Origin: Candidatus Acetatifactor stercoripullorum
GTDB taxonomy: Bacteria; Bacillota; Clostridia; Lachnospirales; Lachnospiraceae
Direction of reading: 5' to 3'
Assembly: GCA_019114005.1 (NCBI GenBank)
Contig: DXGH01000073.1
Location: 124,001-188,000, forward strand
Length of the DNA stretch: 64,000 bases
The translations under genes and the position numbers were made by a program. Under the pieces are notes generated by a model, which saw only the letters and a list, made by a program, of their open reading frames with translations, was not told the DNA's origin and did no database searches. Positions 28,372 through 38,077 of this stretch are shown piece after piece (the first letter of the stretch is position 1; the number at the start of each line of letters is the position of its first letter).

Positions 28372-30300
28372 ATGAAAAAGAAAAGACTATTTTCTCTTTT
28401 GCTGGCTGGCGCGCTTACCATTTCACTGGCTGCGTGCGGCGGACAGGAAGGCGTGACGAATAATGCGTCCGAGAATCCTTCGTCCTCCAGCGAAGAGACA
28501 GGCGCACAGGCATCTGCAGAAACGCAGGCGGAGGAGGCGTCCGTAAAACCTGAGACACCGTCCGGACAGTTGATTTTTGGCTTTGTCACTGATCTGGAGG
28601 GAGAGTTTTACGATACGGCCTTCAACAACACGGCAACCAACTACAAAACCTATGATCTGATTCACGGCTATGAGACTGTTTCGTATACAAAGGAAGGAGA
28701 GTTTGTATACAATCCGACCGTTGTAAAGAGCCATGAGGAAGTGGAAAACGAGGATGGCACCAAGACCTACACGATTACCATAAACGACGGTCTGACCTGG
28801 AGTGACGGAACGCCCATCACCGCAAAGGATTATGTATTTCAGATGCTGCTGGAATCCAGCCCTGAGATGAACCAGGTGGACGGCTATCCCAGCCTGAGCG
28901 GCATTTATTATGTTGGATACGAGGAGTATCTGGCAGGGGAGACGGAGTATTTCCAGGGCGTCCGCCTTGTGGACGATATGACATATTCCCTCACGGTAAA
29001 GGCGGATGAACTTCCCTTCCATTATGATATTACTTATGCGAGCAGCATGCCCCGTCCCCTGTTTGTAATCGCGCCTGGCTGCGATGTGGTGGACAGCGAA
29101 GAGGGGGCCTATATTTCCGGTGATTTCACCACAGAGCTGCTGCAGGAGACCATCAACAATCCGGATACTGGATACCGCTACAATCCTCAGGTAACCTGCG
29201 GGCCTTACAAGTTCGTGAGCTATGACACGGCCAGCCGCCAGGGCATCTTTGAGGTGAATCCCAACTTTGCAGGGGATTACCGCGGAGTGAAGCCGGCGAT
29301 TCAGACCCTGATTATCAAGACTGTCAATTCCCAGACGCAGATTAATGAGTTAAGCGCAGGCACCGTTGACATTCTGGTGCAGATCAGCGGAGGAGATGAC
29401 ATCAACGCAGGTCTGGATCTGGTGGATGCGGGCAGTGCAGGCAAGAACACTTACTTCAGAAACGGTTACGGAAAGATTCAGTTTGACTGTTCCCAGTTCC
29501 CGACAGATTCTGTGAATGTCCGTCAGGCCATTGCTTACTGCCTTGACCGCAATGAGTTTGCAAGACAGTATTCCGGCGGCTACGCTTCCATTGTGCACGC
29601 TGCTTACGGACTGGCTCAGTGGGAGTATGTGGAATCCCAGACCTGGATCGATGAGAATCTGAACGCTTATGACAAAAATATCGAAAAGGCAAAAGAGCTT
29701 CTGGCAGCAGATGGCTGGAACAAAAATGCCTCCGGCGGAGACTACCAGGATGGAGATGGACTGCGCTACAAGGAAGTGGACGGACAGCTTGTTCCCCTTG
29801 TGATCGAATGGGCAAACACGGAGAATAATCCTGTTTCCGATCTGTTAAACACCATGCTGCCCGAAGCTATGGAGCAGGCGGGTATGCAGCTGAATGCCAC
29901 AACGATGGATTTCCCCACGCTGAGCGCAAGCATCGGCCATCAGGGCGACACGATTTATAATATGTACAACCTTGCCACTGGTTTTGCATCTGCACATTCT
30001 CCCTGGTATTATTATTCCACCGATGAGAGATTTATGACAAACGGTTATAATTCCAACTGGATTGTGGACGAGGAGCTGGCGGAGGCTTCCGGCGCTTTGA
30101 AGTCTATTCCTTATGATGACAGGGAAACATGGCTTAGCACATGGCAGAATTATATTAAGGTATGGAATGAAAAACTGCCTGATATTCCGTTGTATTCCGA
30201 TGAATATCATGATTTCTTTAATCCCAAGGTAAAAGGATGGGAAGCTTCTTCTATCTGGGATTGGAGCCGGGCGGTTCTCGATGCCTGGGTTGAAGAGTAA
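28372..30300 (+). CDS. oppA: Peptide-binding lipoprotein, ABC solute-binding family 5 (OppA-like, normal order)
   Basis: The 642-residue lipoprotein has lipobox LAAC (Cys22) and an acidic Ser/Glu linker. The family-5 binding domain runs in the normal order: motifs around TITINDGLTWSDGTPITAKDY near residue 135, then the central core, ending in KLPDIPLYSDEYHDFFNPKVKGW and WDWSRAVLDAW. It therefore serves as an internal contrast to the permuted protein of the neighbouring operon. It is the first gene of its operon and has a strong terminator behind it, so it is probably made in excess over the permeases. Confidence 0.93.
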   Translation: MKKKRLFSLLLAGALTISLAACGGQEGVTNNASENPSSSSEETGAQASAETQAEEASVKPETPSGQLIFGFVTDLEGEFYDTAFNNTATNYKTYDLIHGYETVSYTKEGEFVYNPTVVKSHEEVENEDGTKTYTITINDGLTWSDGTPITAKDYVFQMLLESSPEMNQVDGYPSLSGIYYVGYEEYLAGETEYFQGVRLVDDMTYSLTVKADELPFHYDITYASSMPRPLFVIAPGCDVVDSEEGAYISGDFTTELLQETINNPDTGYRYNPQVTCGPYKFVSYDTASRQGIFEVNPNFAGDYRGVKPAIQTLIIKTVNSQTQINELSAGTVDILVQISGGDDINAGLDLVDAGSAGKNTYFRNGYGKIQFDCSQFPTDSVNVRQAIAYCLDRNEFARQYSGGYASIVHAAYGLAQWEYVESQTWIDENLNAYDKNIEKAKELLAADGWNKNASGGDYQDGDGLRYKEVDGQLVPLVIEWANTENNPVSDLLNTMLPEAMEQAGMQLNATTMDFPTLSASIGHQGDTIYNMYNLATGFASAHSPWYYYSTDERFMTNGYNSNWIVDEELAEASGALKSIPYDDRETWLSTWQNYIKVWNEKLPDIPLYSDEYHDFFNPKVKGWEASSIWDWSRAVLDAWVEE

Positions 30301-30312
30301 ATCCCATGGGGC

Positions 30313-30383
30313 GGAAACTGCGGCGGGAAATTCTCCCCCGGAGTTTCCGATACAAGAGAAGGGGTATCCCTTCTCTTTTTTTT
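30313..30383 (+). terminator. Two consecutive hairpins, the second a strong terminator, between binding protein and permease genes
   Basis: GGAAACT (30313-30319) pairs with AGTTTCC (30342-30348) and encloses further G-C pairs. The second hairpin pairs AAGAGAAGGG (30354-30363) with CCCTTCTCTT (30368-30377), and the T-run reaches 30383. The spacing suggests partial termination, which would lower permease expression relative to the binding protein. Confidence 0.85.
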
Positions 30384-30436
30384 CCCAGGCAGTTAACGGC
30401 GTATGACTATGGATCACAGGAATGGAGGAACGGATT

Positions 30437-31429
30437 ATGGGGAAAGGCAGATATCTTTTAAAAAGGATAATTTATATTATATTTGTGTTTTTTATCATTT
30501 CCATTCTCATGTTTATTATTTATAAATCCACCCCAGGGGATCCGGTGGAAATGATGATCGGCGGAAACAGGGCGAATATGAGGCCGGAAATGTATGAACA
30601 GCAGTATAAGCAGGTGGAGGAAATGCTGGGGCTGAACAAACCGCTTCCGCTGCAGTATTTTTCCTGGATCGGAAACATGCTCACCGGCAATTTCGGTTAT
30701 TCCACGCAATATAAGCGTCAGGTAATCGATATCATCGGAAGTCCCATGAAAAATACGATTCTTTTGAATCTCTGCAGCATGGTAGTGGTGTTTCTGATAT
30801 CGGTTCCCTTGGGGATTGCCACAGCGGTCAGGAAAAATTCTATTTTTGACAAGGCTGTTCAGGTTCTCACCATAGTAGGCTACAGTATTCCCAGTTTTAT
30901 CATCGCATTGCTGGCTATATTTCTTTTGGCAATCAAAATTCCCATATTTCCCATCAGCGGTGTACAGACGGCAGGGTTTCGGGGCAATTCCCTTGAAATG
31001 CTTCTGGATACGGCGAAACATATGGTGCTGCCGGTACTGGTGATGTCGGTGGGAGGCGTAGGAGGAATTACCAGATATGTGCGGGCCTCTATGATCGACG
31101 CTCTTCGGATGGACTATATTAAAACGGCCAGAAGCAAAGGGCTTAGAGAGCGGGTTGTAATTTATGTTCATGCCTTTCGGAATGCGTTGATTCCGGTGGT
31201 TACCGTAACAACATGGTGGATTATCGGACTCTTTGGCGGTTCGGTGGTTATTGAATCCATCTTTTTGTGGCCGGGTCTTGGACAGATGCTGTTAAATGGA
31301 CTGATGCAGAGAGATTTCTCTGTGGTTTTGACGATGCAGATGTTTTACGTGGTTCTGGCCTTGACCGGAAATGTAATTATGGATATTGCCTATACTCTGG
31401 TAGATCCCAGAGTGAGACTGGAAAACTAG
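30437..31429 (+). CDS. oppB: Oligopeptide ABC transporter permease OppB
   Basis: The 330-residue permease starts with the OppB pattern RYLLKRIIYIIFVFFIISILMF and has six helices. The docking loop DALRMDYIKTARSKG lies near residue 230. The start at 30437 has GGAGGAA 5 bases upstream; an in-frame ATG at 30422 precedes that ribosome site and is not used. The external loop after helix 1 is of the usual OppB length. It pairs with the RCC1-containing permease encoded next. Confidence 0.93.
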   Translation: MGKGRYLLKRIIYIIFVFFIISILMFIIYKSTPGDPVEMMIGGNRANMRPEMYEQQYKQVEEMLGLNKPLPLQYFSWIGNMLTGNFGYSTQYKRQVIDIIGSPMKNTILLNLCSMVVVFLISVPLGIATAVRKNSIFDKAVQVLTIVGYSIPSFIIALLAIFLLAIKIPIFPISGVQTAGFRGNSLEMLLDTAKHMVLPVLVMSVGGVGGITRYVRASMIDALRMDYIKTARSKGLRERVVIYVHAFRNALIPVVTVTTWWIIGLFGGSVVIESIFLWPGLGQMLLNGLMQRDFSVVLTMQMFYVVLALTGNVIMDIAYTLVDPRVRLEN

Positions 31430-31442
31430 GGAAGGAAAGCAC

Positions 31443-33254
31443 ATGAAGGATAAGAAGAAAAATAAGAAAAAGCCTCTTACAATGACGCTGGCCGCCAGGC
31501 GTATGATGGCGGGAGGAGCCGCAGCGGAAGAGGAAGAGGTTTTGATTACCCCTTTTCAGATGGTTGTAAGAAACTTTATACATGATAAGGTGGCAGTGGC
31601 GGGAGTGATCTGCTTTCTGCTGATCTTTTTCTGTTGTATTATATTGCCGTTTTTTCTTCCCCTGGACAGGTATTATCAGGATGTAACACAGGCGAATGTG
31701 GCGCCTGGATTTCGGATGCTGACGCCGCCATCGGGACTAAACGGGAATGCCCAGTCCGTTTCCGTGGGAAGTACCTTTTCTGTAGGACTGGATAAGGATG
31801 GAAATGTCTATGAATGGGGAACCTTTCCCAACGAAAAATTGAAAAATATTCCGGCCGCTTCTGAGATGGGTAAAGTAACCCAGGTGTCGGCCGGGTTAGA
31901 TCATATTCTTGCAGTCAATGAAGAAGGTATGCTGTTTACTTGGGGAAATGACCGTATGGGTCTGGAAGCAATTCCTTTAGAGCTGCGCAATGGGGCCAAT
32001 ATAAAGCAGATATTGGCCGGTTATCAATTTTCACTGGCGCTGACGGAAGAAGGAAGGCTGCATAACTGGGGAAACAGTTACCTGGTGAATATCACTTTTC
32101 CGGATGGTGTACAGGGGAATATAGACAAGGTAGTTGCCAACACGAATATTGTGATTGTTAAGACGAAGGATGGAGAAGTGGCTCCTTTGACACAAAAGAG
32201 TTCAGCCTTCACGCAGATTCCGGAGGAAATACAGGGACAGGTGGCAGATATTGCCATCACGGATGAAAGTGTGGCGGCAGTTACAAATTCGGGAGAGGTA
32301 GTTGCCTGGGGGAATTCCGGAAAGGGCACGCTGGATGTTCCCGAGGAAATACAGGGGCATGTAAAGGCCATCACAGGAGGCCGTTATAATTTTGTAGTTT
32401 TGTTGGATGATAACCGTCTGATCTCCTGGGGAGACAATACATTCCAACAGACAAGCACGCCCGATGTGGATGGGGAGATCGTCTCCATATCTTCTGGCTA
32501 CTACGGCAATTACGCCATAACAGAAAGCGGAGAGGTGCACAGCTGGGGTCTGAAGGGATATCTGATGGGAACGGATAATCTGGGAAGAGATGTATTCCGC
32601 AGATTGCTCCAGGGCGGACGTATGACTATGACAGTGGGCGCCATCGCGGTGGTGATTTCCACTGTGATCGGCATTCTCGTGGGAGGTGTTTCCGGCTATA
32701 AGGGCGGCAAGGTGGATAATCTGCTGATGCGTTTTGCAGAGATTGTTTCATCCATTCCCTTTTTGCCATTTGCCATCATTCTCTCATCCATATTAGGAAA
32801 CAGGATTTCGGAAACTCAGAGAATTATCATGATCATGTTTATTCTGGGCGTGCTTTCCTGGCCAGGCATTGCAAGGCTTGTGCGTGGAAGCGTGCTGGCG
32901 GAAAGAGAACAGGAATTCGTTACAGCGGCTAAGGCTTTGGGAGTGAGGGAATTTGGCATTATTTTCCGGCATATTCTTCCTAACATTATTACAGTAATCA
33001 TTGTCAATGCAACCCTGGATTTTGCCACCTGTATGCTTACGGAATCCTCACTGTCCTTTATCGGTTTCGGAGTGACGGAGCCGAATCCTACTTGGGGAAA
33101 TATGCTGACAGGCTCTCAGAACGCAAAGGTCATTGAGGATTATTGGTGGCGCTGGGTATTTCCTGCGATAACACTCGGTATCTGCACCATTAGCATCAAC
33201 TGCGTGGGTGATGGACTCAGAGATGCGGTTGATCCTAAATCAAATGAAAGGTAG
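31443..33254 (+). CDS. oppC: OppC-type permease with a seven-bladed RCC1-like propeller inserted in the first external loop
   Basis: The 603-residue protein is an OppC permease split by about 270 extra residues. Residues 1-90 are the basic N-terminus, helix 1 (about 50-74) and the usual start of the external loop. Residues 102-371 hold beta-rich repeats, six of which end in W-G (YEWG, FTWG, HNWG, VAWG, ISWG, HSWG) spaced 39-42 residues apart. A degenerate unit near 248 makes seven. This is the RCC1-type propeller pattern. At 374 the protein returns to the OppC motif LMGTDNLGRDVFRRLL and five more helices. The propeller must lie outside the cell beside the binding protein. No frameshift is seen, and the gene keeps normal spacing to its neighbours. 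Confidence 0.9.
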   Translation: MKDKKKNKKKPLTMTLAARRMMAGGAAAEEEEVLITPFQMVVRNFIHDKVAVAGVICFLLIFFCCIILPFFLPLDRYYQDVTQANVAPGFRMLTPPSGLNGNAQSVSVGSTFSVGLDKDGNVYEWGTFPNEKLKNIPAASEMGKVTQVSAGLDHILAVNEEGMLFTWGNDRMGLEAIPLELRNGANIKQILAGYQFSLALTEEGRLHNWGNSYLVNITFPDGVQGNIDKVVANTNIVIVKTKDGEVAPLTQKSSAFTQIPEEIQGQVADIAITDESVAAVTNSGEVVAWGNSGKGTLDVPEEIQGHVKAITGGRYNFVVLLDDNRLISWGDNTFQQTSTPDVDGEIVSISSGYYGNYAITESGEVHSWGLKGYLMGTDNLGRDVFRRLLQGGRMTMTVGAIAVVISTVIGILVGGVSGYKGGKVDNLLMRFAEIVSSIPFLPFAIILSSILGNRISETQRIIMIMFILGVLSWPGIARLVRGSVLAEREQEFVTAAKALGVREFGIIFRHILPNIITVIIVNATLDFATCMLTESSLSFIGFGVTEPNPTWGNMLTGSQNAKVIEDYWWRWVFPAITLGICTISINCVGDGLRDAVDPKSNER

Positions 33255-33262
33255 GCGGCGAA

Positions 33263-34261
33263 ATGAGTTTACTGGAAATAAAACATCTGCATACCAATTT
33301 TAAAACCAAGCGTGGGATTATTAAGGCGGTAAACGATGTGTCTTATTCTCTGGATGAGGGGAAGACTCTGGGAATCGTGGGAGAAAGCGGAAGCGGCAAG
33401 AGCGTTTCCGCCATGAGCATTCTGCGCTTGCTGGATGGTAACGGCTACATCGAAAGCGGCGAAATATACTTTGATGGAAGAGATATCCGCAAATGTACGG
33501 ATAAGGAAATGTATCATATTCGGGGCAATGAAATATCAGTTATTTTCCAGGAGCCTATGACTTCCTTAAATCCCGTGTTTACTATTGAAAAGCAAATTGG
33601 GGAAGTATTCAGAAATCATCAGGGCATGAGCAAAAAACAGGCGTATGAGGCTGCTGCTAAAATGCTGGGAGAAGTGAAAATCCCTAATCCGGAAAGGGTG
33701 GCCAGACAGTATCCTTTCCAGCTTTCCGGAGGTATGCGCCAAAGAGTTATGATAGCCATGGCATTATCCTGCCGTCCTAAGCTTTTGATTGCAGACGAGC
33801 CCACCACGGCTTTGGATGTGACCATTCAGGCACAGATTTTAAAGCTGATGAATGAAATGAAGGAAAAACTGGGGACTTCCATTTTGTTTATTACCCATGA
33901 CCTGGGAGTGATCAACGAAATGGCGGACGAAGTTGCCGTCATGTACTGCGGACAGATTGTAGAGAGGGCCAATGTTAAGGAGATTTTTATGCCTGGACTC
34001 TTTTCCCATCCCTACACGGAGGGGCTTATGACGTCCATTCCCAGGCTGGATACGCCAAAGGGAGAACGTCTGGAGCCGATTCCCGGTTCGGTTCCCAATC
34101 CTCTCTATGCGCCTAAAGGGTGTCGCTTTGCTCCCCGGTGTAAATATTGTCAGGAGAGATGCAAAGCCGAAGAGCCGGAGCTTTTGCCGGTGGAAGATGG
34201 ACATCTGGTGAGATGCTTTTATGCAAAAAAGGAGGTGAGGAAGGGTCATGCAGACAAATGA
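33263..34261 (+). CDS. oppD: Oligopeptide ABC transporter ATP-binding protein OppD
   Basis: The 332-residue ATPase has Walker A GESGSGKS, signature LSGGMRQR, Walker B LLIADEPTTALD and H-loop ITHDLG. The C-terminal cysteine-containing motif is CRFAPRCKYCQERC. It starts 8 bases after the permease gene and overlaps oppF by 14 bases. Confidence 0.94.
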   Translation: MSLLEIKHLHTNFKTKRGIIKAVNDVSYSLDEGKTLGIVGESGSGKSVSAMSILRLLDGNGYIESGEIYFDGRDIRKCTDKEMYHIRGNEISVIFQEPMTSLNPVFTIEKQIGEVFRNHQGMSKKQAYEAAAKMLGEVKIPNPERVARQYPFQLSGGMRQRVMIAMALSCRPKLLIADEPTTALDVTIQAQILKLMNEMKEKLGTSILFITHDLGVINEMADEVAVMYCGQIVERANVKEIFMPGLFSHPYTEGLMTSIPRLDTPKGERLEPIPGSVPNPLYAPKGCRFAPRCKYCQERCKAEEPELLPVEDGHLVRCFYAKKEVRKGHADK

Positions 34262-35264
34262 GAAAAAGGTTTTGCTCCGCATTCAGGACGTGAAGCAGTA
34301 TTTCCCTATTAAAAAAACACATTTCAGGGAGAAACAGAAATATGTGAAGGCCAACGATGGAATCACGCTGGATATATACGAAGGGGAAACCTTCGGGCTG
34401 GTAGGAGAGTCGGGGTGCGGAAAATCGACTTTTGGCAGAACCATACTTCAGCTTTATCCGCAGACGCATGGAGAAATTCTGTATCAGAAGGATGGGGAAT
34501 GGGTAGACCTGAAGGCTCAGGATAGAGAATCCATGCGGAGCCTGCGTAAAGAGCTGCAGATTGTCTTTCAGGATCCCTATTCTTCTTTGAACCCCCGAAT
34601 GACAGTGGGACAGATCATCGGCGAGGGACTGCTTTCTCATGGTATGTTCAAAAGGGGAGACGGCGCCATGAAGGACTACATTTTTCAGATAATGGAGGAC
34701 TGTGGTCTTTCCACTTATATGTTTGGACGCTATCCCCACCAGTTTTCGGGAGGACAAAGACAGAGGATCGGCATTGCAAGAAGCCTTGCGCTTCGTCCCA
34801 GGTTTGTAGTATGTGATGAGGCAGTTTCAGCGCTGGATGTTTCCATACAGTCACAAATACTGAATTTGCTCAGGGACTTGAAGGAAAAAGATAATCTGAC
34901 CTATCTGTTTATTACGCATGATTTGAGTGTTGTAAAGTATGTCAGTGACAGAATAGGCGTGATGTATCTTGGAAATCTGGTGGAGGTTTCAGAAACGGGC
35001 GAGTTGTTTGAAAACACAATGCATCCCTATACAGAGGCGTTGCTCTCAGCCATTCCCACAACAGATGTAAATGACAGAAAAAAAGAAAGGATTTTATTGG
35101 AGGGAGATATTCCAAGTCCTGTAAATCCGCCAAGGGGCTGTAAATTCCATACCAGATGCCGTTATTGTCAGGAAGTGTGCACACAGCAGGAGCCGGAATG
35201 GACAAATGTGGGAAAGGGGCATTATGTAGCCTGTCATTTCCCTTTGGGCAGAAAGGAAAAATAA
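34248..35264 (+). CDS. oppF: Oligopeptide ABC transporter ATP-binding protein OppF
   Basis: The 338-residue ATPase has Walker A GESGCGKST, signature FSGGQRQR and Walker [14 protein letters not shown]. Its ATG at 34248 lies inside oppD, with GAGGTGAGGAAGG upstream. An insertion near residue 80 (YQKDGEWVDLKAQDRE) is longer than in the OppF of the first operon. It completes the second peptide importer. Confidence 0.94.
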   Translation: MQTNEKKVLLRIQDVKQYFPIKKTHFREKQKYVKANDGITLDIYEGETFGLVGESGCGKSTFGRTILQLYPQTHGEILYQKDGEWVDLKAQDRESMRSLRKELQIVFQDPYSSLNPRMTVGQIIGEGLLSHGMFKRGDGAMKDYIFQIMEDCGLSTYMFGRYPHQFSGGQRQRIGIARSLALRPRFVVCDEAVSALDVSIQSQILNLLRDLKEKDNLTYLFITHDLSVVKYVSDRIGVMYLGNLVEVSETGELFENTMHPYTEALLSAIPTTDVNDRKKERILLEGDIPSPVNPPRGCKFHTRCRYCQEVCTQQEPEWTNVGKGHYVACHFPLGRKEK

Positions 35265-35265
35265 G

Positions 35266-35469
35266 ATGCTGTTCCAGAAAAAGGTGGACCGGGTAATCGA
35301 CGTAAAAAAATCGGAGGAGGAACTGGAAAACAGACAGGAGGAAAAGCTGGAGCCAAAGGATAAACTAGCCATTGCAATCGCAGCACTTCTGGTCTTTGTT
35401 CCGGCGCTTCTTCTGGTGATGGCTGTTTTTCTGTTTTTGATATGGCTGTTGTTTTTGCGCCATTTGTAG
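35266..35469 (+). CDS. Small single-span membrane protein (unknown)
   Basis: The 67-residue product has an acidic, charged first half (residues 1-34) and one long hydrophobic helix at about 35-63 (LAIAIAALLVFVPALLLVMA). It begins 1 base after the oppF stop and so is probably translated with it. I do not recognise the family. It could be an accessory subunit of the peptide transporter, but no motif shows this. Confidence 0.6.
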   Translation: MLFQKKVDRVIDVKKSEEELENRQEEKLEPKDKLAIAIAALLVFVPALLLVMAVFLFLIWLLFLRHL

Positions 35470-35506
35470 GGAAGGGAGCTTTTTGCCCATTTTTGGGAAA
35501 AAACGG

Positions 35507-35535
35507 TTGAAAAGATATGCTTTTTATGGTATCAT
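35507..35535 (+). promoter_or_regulatory. Sigma-A type promoter for secG
   Basis: TTGAAA (35507-35512) and TATCAT (35530-35535) are separated by 17 bases, 30 bases before the secG start. Confidence 0.65.
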
Positions 35536-35564
35536 GAAAAGCGCTTGACATTAGGAGGTGTAGA

Positions 35565-35804
35565 ATGGAAGCACTCAGAGTGGTTTTGACAATTATTTTT
35601 ATATTGATATGTATAGCGCTTACAGTGTTGGTATTGATGCAGGAAGGCAAATCTGCTGGCCTTGGCTCCATCAGCGGTGCGGCTGAAACCTATTGGGGCA
35701 AGAACAAGGGACGTTCCATGGAGGGACTTTTGGTAAAGATAACCAAGATTTTAGCGGTATTATTTATGCTGGTTGCGGTCATACTGAATCTTAACGTATT
35801 TTAA
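35565..35804 (+). CDS. secG: Protein translocase subunit SecG
   Basis: The 79-residue protein has two membrane helices (about 5-25 and 55-77) and the conserved cytoplasmic loop LMQEGKSAGLGSISG. It is the SecG subunit that assists SecYE in protein export. TAGGAGGTG lies 6 bases before the start. The order secG, rnr, smpB, ssrA is widely conserved in Firmicutes. Confidence 0.95.
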   Translation: MEALRVVLTIIFILICIALTVLVLMQEGKSAGLGSISGAAETYWGKNKGRSMEGLLVKITKILAVLFMLVAVILNLNVF

Positions 35805-35813
35805 TCACGTAAG

Positions 35814-35845
35814 AAAAACACTCTTGTGACAAAGAGTGTTTTTTT
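35814..35845 (+). terminator. Intrinsic terminator between secG and rnr
   Basis: AAACACTCTT (35816-35825) pairs perfectly with AAGAGTGTTT (35832-35841) around a 6-base loop, followed by a T-run. Read-through is needed for rnr unless rnr has its own promoter, which I do not see in the 30 bases between. Confidence 0.85.
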
Positions 35846-35874
35846 ATGCGGGCAGGAAGCCATAAGGAGTATTC

Positions 35875-38064
35875 ATGAACAGCGGGATGGAAATAAGGGA
35901 AAAAAGGAAAAAAATCATCTGTGATCTGGTGAATGACGACCTCTATGTGCCTATGAAGGAAAAGGAGCTTGCCATGTTCCTTCAGGTGGCTGCGGAGGAC
36001 AGACAGGAGCTGAAAAGCATCCTGATGGAGCTTTTGGCGGAAGGCAGGCTGATGCTGACCAACAAGGGAAAATACGTGAAGTCCAACGGAAGAGTTTTCA
36101 CAGGCACCTTTGTCGGAAACGCCAAGGGCTTTGGCTTTGTGAGGATAGAGGGCAGGAAAGAGGATCTTTTTGTGCCCGAGGACAAGGTGAATGGAGCTTT
36201 TCACAGGGATACGGTGCAGGCAGCCCTTTTGGAGAATCCAAAGGGAAGGCGCCAGGAGGCCCAGGTGATCCGGATTCTGGAAAGAGGCATGAAGCAGGTG
36301 GTGGGCACCTATGAGCGGACCCGGAATAATTTTGGCTTTGTGATACCGGACGACACAAAGCTGGCCCAGGATATTTATGTGCCAAAGGAGCATTCCAAGG
36401 GGGCTGTGAGCGGACATAAAGTGGTGGTGGAGATCACAGGCTATGGCACAGACAAAAAAAGTCCGGAGGGCCGCATTATTGAGATTCTGGGCCATAGAAA
36501 TGATCCGGGCGTTGATATTATGTCCATCGTGCGTGGATATGAGCTTCCTGTGGAATTTGGCGAAAAGGTGATGAATCAGGCGCTGCGTGCGGCGAAGGAG
36601 GTGTCTGAGGCGGATAGGGCCGGGCGCAGGGATCTGCGAGATGTGGTTATGATTACCATTGACGGAGAGGATGCCAAGGACTTAGACGATGCCGTGAGTG
36701 TGAGCTTTGACGGAAGCTGTTACCATCTTGGAGTTCACATTGCGGATGTGGCAAACTATGTGCAGGAAAATTCCGCGCTGGACCGGGAGGCACTGAAAAG
36801 AGGCACCAGTGTGTATCTGGCAGACCGGGTGATTCCCATGCTTCCCCATGCCCTTTCAAACGGCATCTGTTCTCTGAATGAGGGAGCAGACAGGCTGGCT
36901 TTAAGCTGTCTTATGCGCATTGACCTTTACGGGGAAATTCTCGACTATGATATCTGCGAGTCGGTGATCCGTGTAGACCACCGTATGTCCTATACACAGG
37001 TGAAGAATATACTTGCCGATGAGAAAATTTTGAAAACAGAGGCGTATCAGAAATATGCTGATCTATTGCCTATGCTGCGGCAGATGGAGGAGCTGGCGGC
37101 AGCGCTCCGCTCCAAGCGAAGGAAGAGAGGCGCCATTGATTTTGATTTTCCGGAATGTAAGATACTGCTTGACGGGGAAGGTCATCCTGTGGACATAAAG
37201 CCCTATGAGCGGAATGTGGCCACCAATATCATTGAGGACTTTATGCTGGCTGCAAACGAAACCGTAGCCCAGCATTTCTACTGGCTGGAGGTGCCTTTTT
37301 TGTACAGAGTCCACGATGTGCCGGATGCAGAGAGGATTCAAAGGCTTTCCACCTTTATCAATAATCTGGGGTATTATATCAAGGCTGTTGGCAGAAATGC
37401 AGGCAAGGTAAGCGGGGGAGAAGTGCATCCCAAGGAAATTCAAAAGCTGCTTGACAAAATTGCAGGCACTCCCGAGGAGGCCATGATAAGCCGCCTGGCT
37501 CTTCGCAGCATGAAGCAGGCGAAATACAGCGTGGAGAGCAGTGGGCATTTTGGACTGGCCTGCCGCTTTTACAGTCATTTTACCTCGCCCATCAGACGTT
37601 ACCCGGACTTACAGATTCACCGTATTATCAAGGATCAGCTCCGGGGAAGGCTGGGAGAAGAGAGGACAGCCCATTACCGGGAGATTCTCCCGGAGGTGGC
37701 AAGTCATTGCTCCGATATGGAACGCAGGGCAGACGAAGCAGAGCGGGAGACGGACAAGCTGAAGAAGGCAGAGTATATGAAGGAAAGAACCGGACAGTGC
37801 TTTGACGGCATTATATCCGGCGTGACAGGCTGGGGAATCTATGTGGAGCTTCCCAACACTGTGGAGGGACTGGTTCATGTATCCAAGCTCCCCGGGGATT
37901 ATTACTATTACAAGGAGGATGCCTTTGAAATGGTGGGCGAGGCTACCGGAAGAACCTTTAAGCTTGGAATGCCGGTGAGAGTCCGCGCATCAGGGGTAGA
38001 TATCATGACAAGAACCATTGATTTTTCTTTGGTGGAGACGAAAGAGGAAGAATATAACGAGTAA
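35875..38064 (+). CDS. rnr: Ribonuclease R
   Basis: The 729-residue 3'-5' exoribonuclease has an N-terminal helix-turn-helix-like segment (1-60) and two cold-shock domains (about 65-230). The RNB catalytic domain has the metal-binding acids in ITIDGEDAKDLDDAVSV near residue 262. A C-terminal S1 domain lies near 640-725 (FDGIISGVTGWGIYVEL). RNase R degrades structured RNA and tags with tmRNA-SmpB, whose genes follow directly. AAGGAG precedes the ATG. Confidence 0.95.
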   Translation: MNSGMEIREKRKKIICDLVNDDLYVPMKEKELAMFLQVAAEDRQELKSILMELLAEGRLMLTNKGKYVKSNGRVFTGTFVGNAKGFGFVRIEGRKEDLFVPEDKVNGAFHRDTVQAALLENPKGRRQEAQVIRILERGMKQVVGTYERTRNNFGFVIPDDTKLAQDIYVPKEHSKGAVSGHKVVVEITGYGTDKKSPEGRIIEILGHRNDPGVDIMSIVRGYELPVEFGEKVMNQALRAAKEVSEADRAGRRDLRDVVMITIDGEDAKDLDDAVSVSFDGSCYHLGVHIADVANYVQENSALDREALKRGTSVYLADRVIPMLPHALSNGICSLNEGADRLALSCLMRIDLYGEILDYDICESVIRVDHRMSYTQVKNILADEKILKTEAYQKYADLLPMLRQMEELAAALRSKRRKRGAIDFDFPECKILLDGEGHPVDIKPYERNVATNIIEDFMLAANETVAQHFYWLEVPFLYRVHDVPDAERIQRLSTFINNLGYYIKAVGRNAGKVSGGEVHPKEIQKLLDKIAGTPEEAMISRLALRSMKQAKYSVESSGHFGLACRFYSHFTSPIRRYPDLQIHRIIKDQLRGRLGEERTAHYREILPEVASHCSDMERRADEAERETDKLKKAEYMKERTGQCFDGIISGVTGWGIYVELPNTVEGLVHVSKLPGDYYYYKEDAFEMVGEATGRTFKLGMPVRVRASGVDIMTRTIDFSLVETKEEEYNE

Positions 38065-38077
38065 AGAGGTGTGAGGA

